Below, piece after piece: positions 9,643 to 20,397 of a stretch of 64,000 nt of DNA. Source of the DNA: Rostrohypoxylon terebratum (taxonomy: Eukaryota; Ascomycota; Sordariomycetes; Xylariales; Hypoxylaceae); assembly GCA_022497145.1 (NCBI GenBank), contig MU385856.1, positions 992,001 through 1,056,000 on the forward strand, in the 5' to 3' direction. Position numbers and translations under genes: made by a program. The notes under the pieces are model-generated. The model made no database searches. It had not been told where the DNA came from and saw only the letters and a program-made list of their open reading frames with translations. Every line of letters starts with the position of its first letter. Within the stretch, counting starts at the first letter, position 1.

Positions 9643-11223
9643 TTACTCCGGATCATCCGCGTACAACTCCTGTGCGGCCTCTTTTTCCAAATCCTTGAGA
9701 TGCTTCTGGCCCTCCTCCGTCGTAGCGTCTATTATGTTTTCCTCCACGCTCAGGATACCCGCCTGCTACCATGTTAGCACCTCTTCCATCTTGTAATACA
9801 TGTTGGGTTAGGTTGATAGATGTGAAAGGGATCCTACCTCGCTTAGGAGACCGACTACTTCTTCAGCATCGTCGACGCTCATCTTGCCCAAGACCTCGTT
9901 GACCTTATCCAGGCTTCCAGACTCCAGAGCCTTTCGCATCTCCGGGGTAAATCCTTCAAAGATCTCGCGACCCCTTTTCTCGGCTTCATCCTCGCTCTTC
10001 TCAGCCGGAATTCGGATCTTGATTTCGGTACCTGGCTCGACGGCGTGTAATTGGATCTGTTCCACTCCCGCGCCAGATGCAGCTTCGGCTTCTCGCTGGG
10101 CATTGATTTCAGCTGCTCGGTTCTTGATCCTATAGTAGGTATCTTGGACGTCTTTGTAGAAAACGTCTTGTGCTTGGTGACCCTTGGTAGTGATACGCTT
10201 GAAGAAGAGCGCGACGCCATCCTTGCCCAGTGCGCGGCAATATTGTAATAGCAAAGCCTGATGGACACATTGGCGTGCGAATTCATCCTTTCCTTGGAGT
10301 TGGGCATCGAATGCCATAACCAAGAGGCCGTCGGTTTCCTTCTCGGTCAGGATGTGCGGGTGCAGTCCAATAAAGATGTTGCTTTCTCGGTAGTCGGTTG
10401 CTTTGATATTGGCAAACTTCCGAGCATCCGGCGAAGCTTCGATTTCGCCGTCGTCGTCGTCACCTGCTTTTGAAGGTTTCGATTCGTCTGGTTTGGTCAG
10501 AGAGAAATTGGGGTTGAGAAGTTCTACCTTATCATCCTCTTTCTTTGCTCCGGACGTGGACGGTGTGGATTTGTTGATGTAGGAGCTATCGAAACCTGTG
10601 TGGATGCTCTCGCTGGTGATCTTGCGACTCTCTTCTTTCTCTAGCTCCGCCAATTTGGTCAACAATTGCTGTTGTAGGTCCTGGACTTTCTTTAGATGCT
10701 CGCCAATCTCATCTACCATAGCATTGTAACGATTTTCTGGTTTCTTCTCGTCGAGCCCCTTATTCACCTGGTCTAGCAAGGTCGCCATCATCTTGGTATA
10801 GGAGGGCGGTTGCTCTTCCTGGGCGTGGACGCCTTCGGGTCGGGCGGGGGGCTTGTCGTCTTCCGGGGTACCGACAGACTCCATGACGGCTTGGAAGGCA
10901 ACCTCTCCGGGGTTTCGGGTCTCGGCCTCGGCAGCATGAGCCTTGAGGGCTGTCAGGAGAGCGGATATTCTCTTCATTAATCCATCATTGACCTGGCGTT
11001 CGTATTTCAGGGTCTCAATCTGAAGTTTGCGTTGTTGGCGTTCTAGGTGTATCTGGTTTTGCTTGGCGCGAATGAAGGAGCGCTTGTCGACATTGGGATG
11101 AACCTCGATGTCAGAGTCATCGCTGAGCTCGAGAGCGTCCTTGGAATACGGGTTAGTCGCGTTGATTTCTTCTTGGGCGGGCGCGCGACAGCTACTCACC
11201 CACTTGCTATAATCCACGGGCAT
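9643..11223 (-). CDS. cdc37: Hsp90 co-chaperone Cdc37
   Basis: Exons on the minus strand are 11223-11200, 11139-9838 and 9762-9643, giving 481 residues. The start MPVDYSKW joins DALELSDDSDIEVHPNVDKR after removal of a 60-nt intron (GTGAGT donor, GACTAAC branch, CCAAG acceptor), restoring the invariant Cdc37 N terminus whose early serine is a CK2 site in the family (here SDDSD). A coiled N-terminal kinase-binding region follows, then the Hsp90-binding middle domain (GLHPHILTEKETDGLLVMAF; DEFARQCVHQALLLQYC). The third exon supplies the tail AGILSVEENIIDATTEEG and ends ELYADDPE. Cdc37 recruits protein kinases to Hsp90 in the cytosol. The first intron is a multiple of three and free of stops, so unspliced mRNA would add 20 residues in the N-terminal motif. 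Note that Yak1, a kinase, lies in the same window; no functional link is implied. Confidence 0.95.
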
Positions 11224-11993
11224 CTTGAGGGCTAGACTCGTAGATGAACGAGCTTCTGTGTTTCGAAACTCTATTTAGTCTAATTAGTAGCTAAAAAGTA
11301 CATAGAAGAATTGAGGAGTTCCAGGGGCTATGACTTGTATGTGGCAGTGTGGGTAGCCTTCTGCGTGTTTTGTGTTTTGTAAAGGTGGGATGTTGTATGT
11401 TGTACCTATGTTGTATGTTCTGCCCCGCCATTGGAGACTGGATTTCAAGGTTGGGAGATGGCGGGGACAGGGGGGTTATCGTTATCGAGAAGCTTCTTGC
11501 AGTCTCCAGCTCTACCACGAGCTTAGGTAAGCACATTCATACCATTCATACACTAAGAATCTTAGAACTTTGCGTTTTGATTGGCTCCAGGGCTGAACAT
11601 ACCCCGTATTTGGTCACTATAGTAAAGCTCCCTGGGATTACAGAGTTTAATCATAATGAAGTGCTATGTTCCTTGTATTTTACAAGGGATTTGGCGTTAG
11701 TTACAGGCGGTTCAGGACTGCTGTCATACCTCTAAAAGGGGCTGAGGGATTCATCAGAGACCTGTCACATTCACAACACCCGTACACGTCACAAATCATA
11801 TGAAATGAGACATTTTCTCATGATGACATCTCTACTGTTACTACATGTTACATGATACATGATACATGATAGCTAGTCAATGCCTCTACCAACTCTCTCA
11901 TGAGATGAAATGAATTCTCAAAGATACGGTATCTTCGCTCCCTTCTTTCATCGCCTTAAGCGGAGGCCTTAAGGCTTAGGACTCCGGTTGAGC
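11224..11993. other. Upstream region of cdc37
   Basis: This 770-bp spacer separates cdc37 from the end of the AIG2-like gene. It holds TTGTATGT repeats near 11390-11420 and a tandem ACATGATACATGAT repeat at about 11849-11871. The 128-codon open frame at 11349-11735 shows no motif and is not called. Confidence 0.4.
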
Positions 11994-12695
11994 CTATGCC
12001 CACTGGCTGTACTCTTCCAGGTCGAAACATCCCTCCGTGAGCTCGCTTCCATCCTCGTCAGTTGATACGAAAACGCGGCCGTCCTTGATCACCTCTCCTT
12101 CCTCGGTAGTGATGTCGCAGAACTCCATGCGATACGCATCGGTCTCATAGTAGCAGAGGTTGTAGACTTCCTCGATGCTCTCGCACTTCCAGTATTTTCC
12201 CTCGACTTTATTGCCTTCTTTAGGGATTAAGGCTGGGTACGGACCCCACATCATTACTACAGTACCTCAAGTTAGCAGATGCGTGTCAAAGGAAGAGGGG
12301 GGAAAGAGAGAGGAAAGAGGGAGGAATGTCAGAATATACTTACTTTTCCAATCTTTAATAGAGCCAGGTTTCAGAACCGGTTCGGGTTCGGAGCTTGAAC
12401 GTTTTGCGCCTTTCTTGGTCACGTTGGTCAGAACTTTGGGATGTTGAAGCGAACCATAGAAAAAGAAGTAGAAGGGTTCAAAGGTCAAAACAGGGCTTCC
12501 GCGAACTTTCCTCGATTCGGCGGCACTTGCTAGCATGGCAAGTTGGGCGCCGTCTACCTCGGCCTCGGTATTAACATGGTATCCAAAAAGGCGCAAGATG
12601 TTTTTATTATGCTCCATGAGCTTTTCGTTGTTAGGATTGCTAAGATCAAACCCGGCAGGCGGGACGCGAGCACCAAATTGGACGTTGAATGACAT
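11994..12695 (-). CDS. AIG2-like / gamma-glutamylcyclotransferase-fold protein
   Basis: Exons are 12695-12344 and 12256-11994, giving 204 residues. The core FYFFFYGSLQHPKVL carries the YGSL signature (about residues 80-83) of the gamma-glutamylcyclotransferase-like (AIG2) fold. After the 87-nt intron, WGPYPALIP, GKYWKCES and YYETDAYRM follow; the Glu in YYETDAY aligns with the conserved acidic residue of the family. An N-terminal segment of about 70 residues precedes the fold, common in fungal members. Substrate specificity cannot be read from the sequence; the family includes enzymes that cyclise gamma-glutamyl groups but also uncharacterised proteins. The start MSFNVQFGARVPPAGF was preferred over an in-frame ATG at 12752 because family-like sequence begins there. 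It is divergent from the gene at 14110. Confidence 0.78.
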
Positions 12696-14109
12696 GTCGG
12701 ATCGTCTAGAGTTGTCGGTGATGGATTGATGGATTGCTTCTGGAGAGAACACCTTATTATCTCACAAGATTCTCACAAGATTCTCACAAGATAGGTATGC
12801 TTAAAATAAAGTAGTTTAAAGTAGTTTGAAGGTTGATGAAAACTTTCTACTGTCGCATCTAAATATTCTAAATACTAGCTTCAATCAAGATTCTTATAGA
12901 CAAACACAAATTTTTTAACAATCGCTTAGGTATTGTAAGAAAGATAGATATTTGCTTAGAAGCCTATAGTCTCAAACTGCAGGCCTAACAGGCTTCAACG
13001 ACGTTGTTTTTTTTTAGTTCCTTTGTTTATCAACGGTTGATTCTTCGCAAAACAAGAGAATTTTCGCAAAGCAAAAAGCGATTGCCGATGCTGTCTGTGG
13101 CAAGATCCAGCCCAGTTTGATATCCAGTAAGATGCCCCGTGTGCCGTATTCAATCGCAAACCTATTCCTATTTACCAGCAGCTATTTTTGTTGGCGAGAA
13201 CTTGCCCGGATAAGGAGTTTGCTTCGATTTGGCTTTGGCTTTGGCCTACTATCGAAACCATGATCTAGACTCCCAGCTGGTAATGGTAAGACTGCTTTGT
13301 CCCTCCAAACGTCATGCATCTTGTCTAAACCTCTTTTTCATATAGGTAGACACTGAACTCCAACATATTGCGTGTCAAGACCTCGAACATATCAGCGGCG
13401 TCAACCGACCTGATATACTTCAACCCTTCATTAGCGAAGTAGTAGCTATAACCTACTACTAGGTAGGCATCTATCTAATCATTACTACGGCAACATCTAT
13501 GCTAAAGGGGATCTCAACGAGGCACGATATTTAGTTCAGCTCAGGTTTAGAAGTGTGTGTGTGGATACCCAAAATACTATAGACAAGAGGGCGTAAGATT
13601 AGCAAGAAAAGCGCATACGAACAGGTTCATACGCAGGTAGGAACAAGGTTAGCAGTGTTGCAATGCATATTTGAGCTATCCAGAGCCCGTTTTAGCCAAG
13701 CAACCTGGCTGTGGGGCCCCCGGCCCTCTCTCCGTTCGACGATACCATACCCCGGCGCCGGACCCCGTTTAGTTGCCCCAATAGGAAATTTTTGAGCAGT
13801 TGCTAGTCTCTTATTTCGACACGTAGTCTATAACAACTTGAAGGTATAGTCGTTTGAACAATCGGAGTAAAACATGTAGACATATGTCAGATTCGGTGTG
13901 TGTGGGCCCTTCTCACGAGGTTCGTTATCGCTTCAACTACTAGAGTCTTGTAGCTGTGCATGAGCCTACAACCCTCGTGTATTTTATCCCCTTTACTTTC
14001 CCCCTCCCGTCTTTTTTCTGCTGTAGGATTCACCTTAGATTGGGCAGTCGCTCTTCTCGGGCCATCCTCACATCCAAGTCTCAACCCAACTTTTACCCTA
14101 TAGCTCAAC
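12696..14109. promoter_or_regulatory. Divergent intergenic region
   Basis: This 1.4-kb region lies between divergent genes. Close to the AIG2-like start it has three copies of ctcacaagat with 11-bp period (12761-12792). A pyrimidine-rich stretch at about 13980-14030 followed by CTGTAG precedes the 14110 start and may be a leader or a leader-intron acceptor. No other gene was recognised. Confidence 0.45.
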
Positions 14110-15618
14110 ATGGGTGGCGTACAGTCCGTTCCCGTAGTCGGCGAAGTCGTAACAGCAGTCGATGCCGGGGGAAAATCAATTGCCGCAGGTGTCTGCGCCA
14201 TTGTTGGACAGGAGAAAGCAGCACAAGAACTCTTAGACGGCGCCAAGCGTTCCTGGGACAATTACACCGACGTAAATTGTATTGTCTCCAATGCACGTGT
14301 CCTTGGTGCGGTAATTCAAGGGGACGATAAGGAGCGCGATCGCCTTTTGAACGCTCAGAAGGAGGCTTGGACTGATGTTGCCGAAGGGACACCTGTCGTG
14401 GGGCATGCTATCGGTGTGTACCATTATGCGACTGGCGATTCAGCAGCCGGCGATCGGACAATGATATCAGCAACACGGTCGACTGCTGTCATCGCGGCAA
14501 CTGTCGCTACAGGAGGTGCGGGTGCGATTGCTTGCGCCGGCGCAGCCGCTGCTACCGGCTTGGCATGTGATGGCGTCGCTACTGGACTCAATTCCCTTGG
14601 CCAACACAAGTTTGCTCCTACCGGAACGATTGCGGCAACTGCGCATGCAATCGTTACCGGATCGGCAGACGATATCTTTAATGCCGCCGAAGGTATCGCT
14701 GCAGATGGCCTTGCCGGAGCCCTCCACGGCCGAGTAAAAGGTCGGGTAAAACTGGATCTCCAGGACATACCTGCTTCAGAATTAGCCGAACATCCAAGAA
14801 CTGCTCGTCCATCTCTATTCGAGAACTACAAGAAGTTTACCGAGCATCCGGAAGCCAGTCATATCAAGCAGGCCAGCATGGAAACTGTAAGAAGCTTTAC
14901 GGAGATAAATGCGATCAAGGAAGCCCCAAGCCCGCGAGTAGCCATGAGGGCGTTGGAACCCGGCCAGTGCTACGACTTTGTTCGCTTGGAAGACGGACGC
15001 ATGCGATATATTAGCCACGCAGATGCAGCGAGGATTTCGAATGCTACGGAAATGCGCGTTGGACACACAAGTCTCGTTGAACCCGGCACCAAGATCATCG
15101 CAGCGGGCGAGATCTACCTTGACAGCAAGGGCGTAATAACCAATCTCAACCCCCAGAGTGGCCACTTCAGGGTTCCGCTTGAGATCTTCAAGAAACAAGT
15201 AGGAGAGGATTTCCCGCGTTCGCCGATCATGGAAATGTCGTCACAGGCACAGCAGATTCTTACTCGTTTAGCACCTCAATCTCCACAGCTCCTATCCAAG
15301 ATAAAAGTCATCGCCGTCTATACCGCCTCATCAACCCTCATCGTCGCTGAGCCCAATGATGGCAACCAGAATCTACTCAAGGGCGGCTCTCTAGCTATTA
15401 CATATCATGATCCGGATGCTGTCACAATAGTCGCTTTCGAGGACGGGGATCTTGCTAGGACGACATACACCGATGTAAAAAGTACCTCGAAAATGCTTGC
15501 CAAGAGAACCGCTGTCCTTAGAGGTCAAGGAGAGACATATCGTATTCTTGAGAACGAAGGTCCGGCAAATAATATGATAGAGTGTCTTATGCACCTGGCG
15601 GGCCTGCAGAACCCCTAA
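14110..15618 (+). CDS. Uncharacterised protein: glycine/alanine-rich N-terminal domain plus bacterial polymorphic-toxin-like module
   Basis: A single intronless exon encodes 502 residues. The N terminus MGGVQS fits the MGxxxS/T myristoylation consensus. Two related blocks open the protein: SVPVVGEVVTAVDAGGKS (6-23) and GTPVVGHAIGVYHYATGD (93-110). A Gly/Ala-rich hydrophobic stretch (about 126-160) could contact membranes. The C-terminal half has PGQCYDFVRLEDG, GHTSLV (318-323), AAGEIYLD (331-338) and SGHF (350-353). From memory, this order resembles a segment common in bacterial polymorphic-toxin and secreted proteins, where a GHSSL/AAGEI/SGHY series precedes the end. I recognise no catalytic motif and assign no activity. 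Absence of introns in a long gene, among intron-bearing neighbours, is compatible with horizontal origin but does not prove it. The function is unknown. Confidence 0.7.
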   Translation: MGGVQSVPVVGEVVTAVDAGGKSIAAGVCAIVGQEKAAQELLDGAKRSWDNYTDVNCIVSNARVLGAVIQGDDKERDRLLNAQKEAWTDVAEGTPVVGHAIGVYHYATGDSAAGDRTMISATRSTAVIAATVATGGAGAIACAGAAAATGLACDGVATGLNSLGQHKFAPTGTIAATAHAIVTGSADDIFNAAEGIAADGLAGALHGRVKGRVKLDLQDIPASELAEHPRTARPSLFENYKKFTEHPEASHIKQASMETVRSFTEINAIKEAPSPRVAMRALEPGQCYDFVRLEDGRMRYISHADAARISNATEMRVGHTSLVEPGTKIIAAGEIYLDSKGVITNLNPQSGHFRVPLEIFKKQVGEDFPRSPIMEMSSQAQQILTRLAPQSPQLLSKIKVIAVYTASSTLIVAEPNDGNQNLLKGGSLAITYHDPDAVTIVAFEDGDLARTTYTDVKSTSKMLAKRTAVLRGQGETYRILENEGPANNMIECLMHLAGLQNP

Positions 15619-16175
15619 TTTCTCGCGATCATTAGCAGTATTTGATACCGGCGTATCGGGAGTTTGGAAAGATTGATATTGTTGAAAGTTTGGTGGAACC
15701 GGAGTCTCGCAAAAGGTGGACTAGGGGTTGACTTCGGAGTTACACTTGGTGTCGTCTATGATCTTTAGCATTTATATTAGCATGCTAGGTATTCTTAAAC
15801 GTAAGCTCAATCAAATGGTTTACTCATTCCTAAGATGAATCATTAAATGTTCGTGTTGAAATACGCTTTAAAAATCTATGCTCCGGGTATGGCAGATATG
15901 ATCGTCATATGCCTACCTGGTAGGTATGTAAAATAAAACAACCACCCCAGTTGTTGAAACCCAGAAAAGAAGACGAGATGACGCAAGCTATCCTTTTGAA
16001 TTCAGTTCGCCTTTGCACACATGTTAAAATGCTCCGCCTACCAGATGATATCAATCCCATCTCTATGAACGCCGAACCTTTGCGTAAAGTTGAGTAACGC
16101 CAAAGCTTGTTGGTGTGATGGTGATGTTTCCCATTCCTCACTAAGAACCACTTTTCTCTCAACGAAGAATCTGGC
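15619..16175. other. Convergent 3' intergenic region
   Basis: This 557-bp AT-rich spacer separates the 3' ends of the 502-residue protein gene and adenosine kinase. No gene or distinctive repeat was seen. Confidence 0.4.
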
Positions 16176-17742
16176 TTATTTAGAGGGTTGGTAGGTCTGC
16201 TTGGGGAAGGGGTACCTGTTCGACGGAAGAGTCTATGTTAATAATGGTTCTTAAATTCGATAATATATGGTAGTGGTTGTTGTGTCGGGAAATATGCAAC
16301 AGGAGTATATAGAAAACGAATAGAAAACACTTGGGCTAATTCTTCAACCATATGTGATAGATATGTAATAAATGAGAATAAATAGATAACTTACGAAGGG
16401 CCTAGTTCCTGGATGCTCAATCGCGCGAGCCATTGGCCCATGTCGACACACTCCTCGAGGGGCTTGCCTTGGACAAGGCCAGCTACGAAGCCACCAGCGA
16501 AGGCGTCACCAGCACCGTTCGTATCGTTGATCTTGGAAGCATCGATAGCGTGGACGGGGTATTGCTTGACCTCATCTTGGCCCTGGACAGCGACAACGGT
16601 GGGGAGTGTGCCTTGAGTGATGACAGCAACTCTGGGCTTCTTGGTGTTGGCCTTGGGCAGGTTAGCGAGGGCCTTTGCGATGCCGGGAACGTCGGTCTCG
16701 GCAACAGGTAAGGAGTGCGACTTGGCGTAGGCGGCGGCTTCGGACTCGTTGCAGATCACGTAGTCCCAGTACTTAGAAGAGGCGTCAAGTGGGTCCTTGA
16801 AGAATTCGGCGATGAAAGGAGCGCTGATGTTGACAACGAAGGTCTTGTCGTTGGCAGCAGCTTCTTCTCCAAGGGCCTGGATAGCAGGTGGGCAGACTAG
16901 GTTACTTTGTTAGCGATGCTTCTAGACAGTTATACTAGTAGAATGTGGTCAATGAAAAGGGGGGACTGTACCAGTGAAGTGGTAGCCACCAATGTAGTAG
17001 AACTGGGCATTCTTAACAAGCTCCCAAATCTTAGGGCTCTTGAGATGGTCGAGATCATAGTGGTTGGCAGCAGCCAAGTCAGTGCACAAGCTTCGGTTGT
17101 GGCCTGTAATGACTACACCACACCTTCCGGTAGGTTCCTTGGGATCGACACGATATTCAACTCTTAGACCGACCTGCTTAACAGCGTCCCGTAGGATGTC
17201 GGCGTACTTGTCGTTGCCGACTCCGCCGAAGTAGACAACGCTGTTGGGAGGAAGGATGTATTGGGCGCCTCGGGCGGTGTTTTGAGCAGCACCACCAGCA
17301 ATGAGCTTGGCATCGTAGTTCTCTAGTAGCTCATCGTAGATGGGGATGTGCTCTGGGGACGCTAGGATCGCATCGTTGTCCTTGAGGTTGTACTTCTTGA
17401 GAAGGTCTGCGGTGCCTACAGCTTGGATGTCTATGAATTCCCTTGTATATCAGTGACAGTTCAGAGTAAACAGTGACGATAGTAGTATGCAACTATATAG
17501 GTCCAAGAAGCAGTAGGAACTCAGAAAACTATGGATTGAAGCTATAATCCGAGCATCAATTCCCTGAATCTCACTGCCGGACCTTCGGCTAAGATGCCCC
17601 TGGTCTATTTTGAGGCGGGGGCATCTCGCTCCTTTCTTCTTAAGAAGCTCAATTGAACTCAATTCGAGGAAATCGTTAGAATCAACATACCAAGAAGAGG
17701 GTTTTCCAAGCACGCAAGTGCGAATTCCTTGTTGGCGGCCAT
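16176..17742 (-). CDS. Adenosine kinase (PfkB family)
   Basis: Exons are 17742-17691, 17430-16972, 16896-16395 and 16215-16176, giving 350 residues, the usual length. The start MAANKEFALACLENPLLG joins DIQAVGTADLLKKYNL. Family blocks follow: IAGGAAQNTARGAQYILPP, VVYFGGVGNDKYADILR, TGRCGVVITGHNRSLC, and the PfkB signature DTNGAGDAFAGGFVAGL with the catalytic Asp. The last 40-nt exon adds YPFPKQTY, the conserved adenosine kinase C terminus; the codon split TC/G restores it. The enzyme phosphorylates adenosine to AMP, in purine salvage and in clearing adenosine from the methylation cycle. The first intron (260 nt) and last intron (179 nt) are long for this window. The frame stays open for 71 codons upstream to an ATG at 17955 without any acidic residue (see findings). 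Confidence 0.95.
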
Positions 17743-18631
17743 GGTAGAGTATAAATATCGTCGTCTTACGGTAGTTGCGGAAGGTAAAAAGTGCGGCGTT
17801 GATGTTTGAAAGGGACCCTTACTTTGGCGGGGTGAGATTTTATAAGGAAGGGCACAAGTGCTGCACCGAGTGTTGGTGGGGTTATAGTAGGACCGCAACG
17901 CTTTTGAGATTGTCCGAGGGATCAACCCGGAGGGCAAGGATGTGGAGAACGGCATGTCGGTGGATTAAAGATCTAATTTGGAAACTTTTTACCTGTGGAT
18001 TTCCGATAATTCCTGCCAAATTCCAATTGTCTACTAGGTAGTCGCGTATATATGTAAATTTTAAATAAGAGTATAATGAATAGTGACGCAAGCGCTTCCT
18101 CGGGTCAAGTGCAATTGACCATTTTTAAGTTATCCATGTAACCGGAAGCTTCCCTATCGAGGTTCGCCCCCAGAACCCGGAGAGCGGAGCCGGGCTATCG
18201 TACGACATCATGTCCTTCGTTGCAGATAGTCTTGTCACGCTAGATTCGGTGATACATAGTATACGTAGCATATGCATTCAGTTAGTCTCTTGGGGATTTT
18301 CACTTATTCTTTTTTTTGTTCGGATATCTAGGTAGGTGTGTATGTAGTACCTAGCACACATGCCGAGCATCGTGTAGGCGAACCCAGACGAATTCCTCTT
18401 GACAATATAGAGCTCCCGTTTATCAACGGTAGCTCTCCTTCATCTACTTCACGAGATCCATGCTTGTTTTTTGTTCAATCGAAAGGATACGCAGAAAGTA
18501 TTTCATGCCGGGTACTACCATTGAGCCTATCTCATTATCATAGCTCACCAGTACCTAGAGAGATGCAAAGTGCAATCAAGTAAAACTCCAACCGCCTTGA
18601 TGAACCATGACCTGGACCTGGATAACCCATT
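17743..18631. promoter_or_regulatory. Adenosine kinase upstream region and uL2 3' region
   Basis: This 890-bp region contains the adenosine kinase promoter and leader. On the minus strand the part next to the start is pyrimidine-rich and carries the in-frame upstream extension discussed separately. The distal part is AT-rich with no recognised gene. Confidence 0.4.
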
Positions 18632-19678
18632 TTACTCCTTCGTCTTCTGGGTACCACGTAGCAGACCCGTCCGTCTCGCCGCAATAAGACCCGCCTTTTG
18701 ACCTTGCGCCGCGTATCGGGAGATTGTGGAAGCTTTACCAATGTGTTGATGGTTACCCTAAGGATCAATGTCAGCGTTTTCTCTATCCCCTCGTTAGGCT
18801 CAGTTCTACTTACACCACCGTGAGGATGGTCGACAGGGTTCATAGCAACACCACGAGTCTTGGGCCAGCTGTTACGCTTGACAGCGAACTTATGCTTGGC
18901 ACGCGAAGCCTTGAGGAGAGGCTTGTCGGTTCGGCCACCACCAGCGACGATACCGATCATTCCTCGGGAGTTGCTGCTGATAACCTTCTTGGCGCCGGAG
19001 GGGAGCTTGATTCGGGTCTTTCCCTCATCGGGGTTGTGGCCGACGACTGTGATGTAGTTTCCGGAAGTTCGGCCGAGAGTTCCTCGGTCACCAACCTTCT
19101 CCTCCACGTTCGAGATAACGGTACCTTCGGGCATCGAGGCGAGGGGAAGGACGTTGCCAACAGTAAGGGCGGCATTCTTGCCGGCGTAGATGAATTGACC
19201 GGTGTACATACCCTCGTTGGCAATGAAGGTCTCGGTGATTTGCTTGAACTTATAGGGGGATCGGAAAACGACGCGGGCCAGGGGGGCACCACGACCCGGG
19301 TCGTGGATGATCTCCTTGATCACACCTCGTACGTAACCATGTCGCTCAGCATAGTCTAAGGAACGGAACTTGGCGGGGGCCTTTCGCAGACGGGTGGTGG
19401 CGGCTAGAAGAAATTAGATGTAAGTTGAAATGATTCGTAACAGGGGAAATTTTCAGTTGCTCGTAGTAGATAGTCAAACGGAATCGATGCGGGTGTTGAA
19501 TGCTGAAATCCGAAATTCTAAAATGCTAAAATTGAGAGGCGTCGCTGGCGAAAACTTACTGAAGATACCACCGTGACCCTTTCTCTGGTTACGAATCTGT
19601 TGATCGCATTGATTAGCAGATATCCTATATGAACGGTCATAATTGTATGAGAAGTGTCTAACATACCACGCGACCCAT
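18632..19678 (-). CDS. rpl2: 60S ribosomal protein uL2 (RPL2/RPL8)
   Basis: Exons are 19678-19667, 19596-19560, 19403-18814 and 18757-18632. The product is 254 residues, the same length as yeast Rpl2. The start MGRV/IRNQRKGHGGIF joins TATTRLRKAPAKFRSLDYAE, then IIHDPGRGAPLARVVFRSPY and the hallmark NPVDHPHGGG/NHQHIGKAST. The histidine in HPHGGG corresponds to the residue close to the peptidyl transferase centre in bacterial L2. The end is GLLRGTQKTKE. uL2 is a core large-subunit protein contacting 23S/28S rRNA. A four-residue first exon and introns of 70, 156 and 56 nt are typical of fungal ribosomal protein genes. The last intron falls exactly inside the HPHGGG motif. Divergent from the RRM gene at 20398. 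Confidence 0.97.
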
Positions 19679-20397
19679 GGTGCTGGTCTATTGTGCGTAA
19701 TTCGTGATGTTGATAGAGAATGGTAGTTTGGAGTAAATTGGGTGATGGAAGAATTTTGGAAGTTGCGCTCAAAATTAGAGAGCCGACAATTTTCCTCAAT
19801 GTAGAAAGTTTGTGTGAGTTGCGCCTCAGCCGTTTGACCCTAATCGCTTGGAGTACGTATCTTTTGTATCTTTTGTGGCTGCCACTAGCTTCTTTCCAGC
19901 TGCAAGCCCTACCAAGCACCGGATTCCACTTTTGCTGCTTATGTAACATTACAACTAAGCCCCGGGTCTGGCAGGGGATCATTGAATCTCAGTAGGTAGC
20001 AGTACGTACTCACGTAGTATCTTGTAGGTACCGTCTGCCAAGATGCCTGGATTGCCCCACTTCAATCATTTGATTGATTGCCTACTCCGTGGACGCGCGA
20101 CCCTTTTCCTCAAGTTCGCGCTTTTTTTCTAAACCTTGCAACTTTTGTTCCTTCATCTGGTCCACTTCCAAGGTTGCCCATTATCTTGAAGTCGCCAGCT
20201 TCGGTTTTGCGTCTTGCGTCTTTCAACCTCTAATCTCGTCCAAGGTAGAACAACTTGGCTGAATTGAGGATATTTTGACGCTTTTGTAATCAACCTGTCA
20301 CTTTCATTAATCCATTGGAATCTCGTTTCCTCTTCATTCTCTTTTATCCTTTCATGTTATTGGTTGCAGAGCTCGAGAGAGCCTTGACGAAAAGACA
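19679..20397. promoter_or_regulatory. Divergent promoter between uL2 and RRM-protein genes
   Basis: This 719-bp spacer serves a ribosomal protein gene on one side and an RNA-binding protein gene on the other. It has pyrimidine-rich stretches on the plus strand (about 20100-20360) leading into the RRM gene. No small gene was recognised. Confidence 0.45.

Noticed and set aside
11349..11735. 128-codon open frame upstream of cdc37
   Set aside because: No motif, poor composition, overlaps the promoter region and simple repeats.
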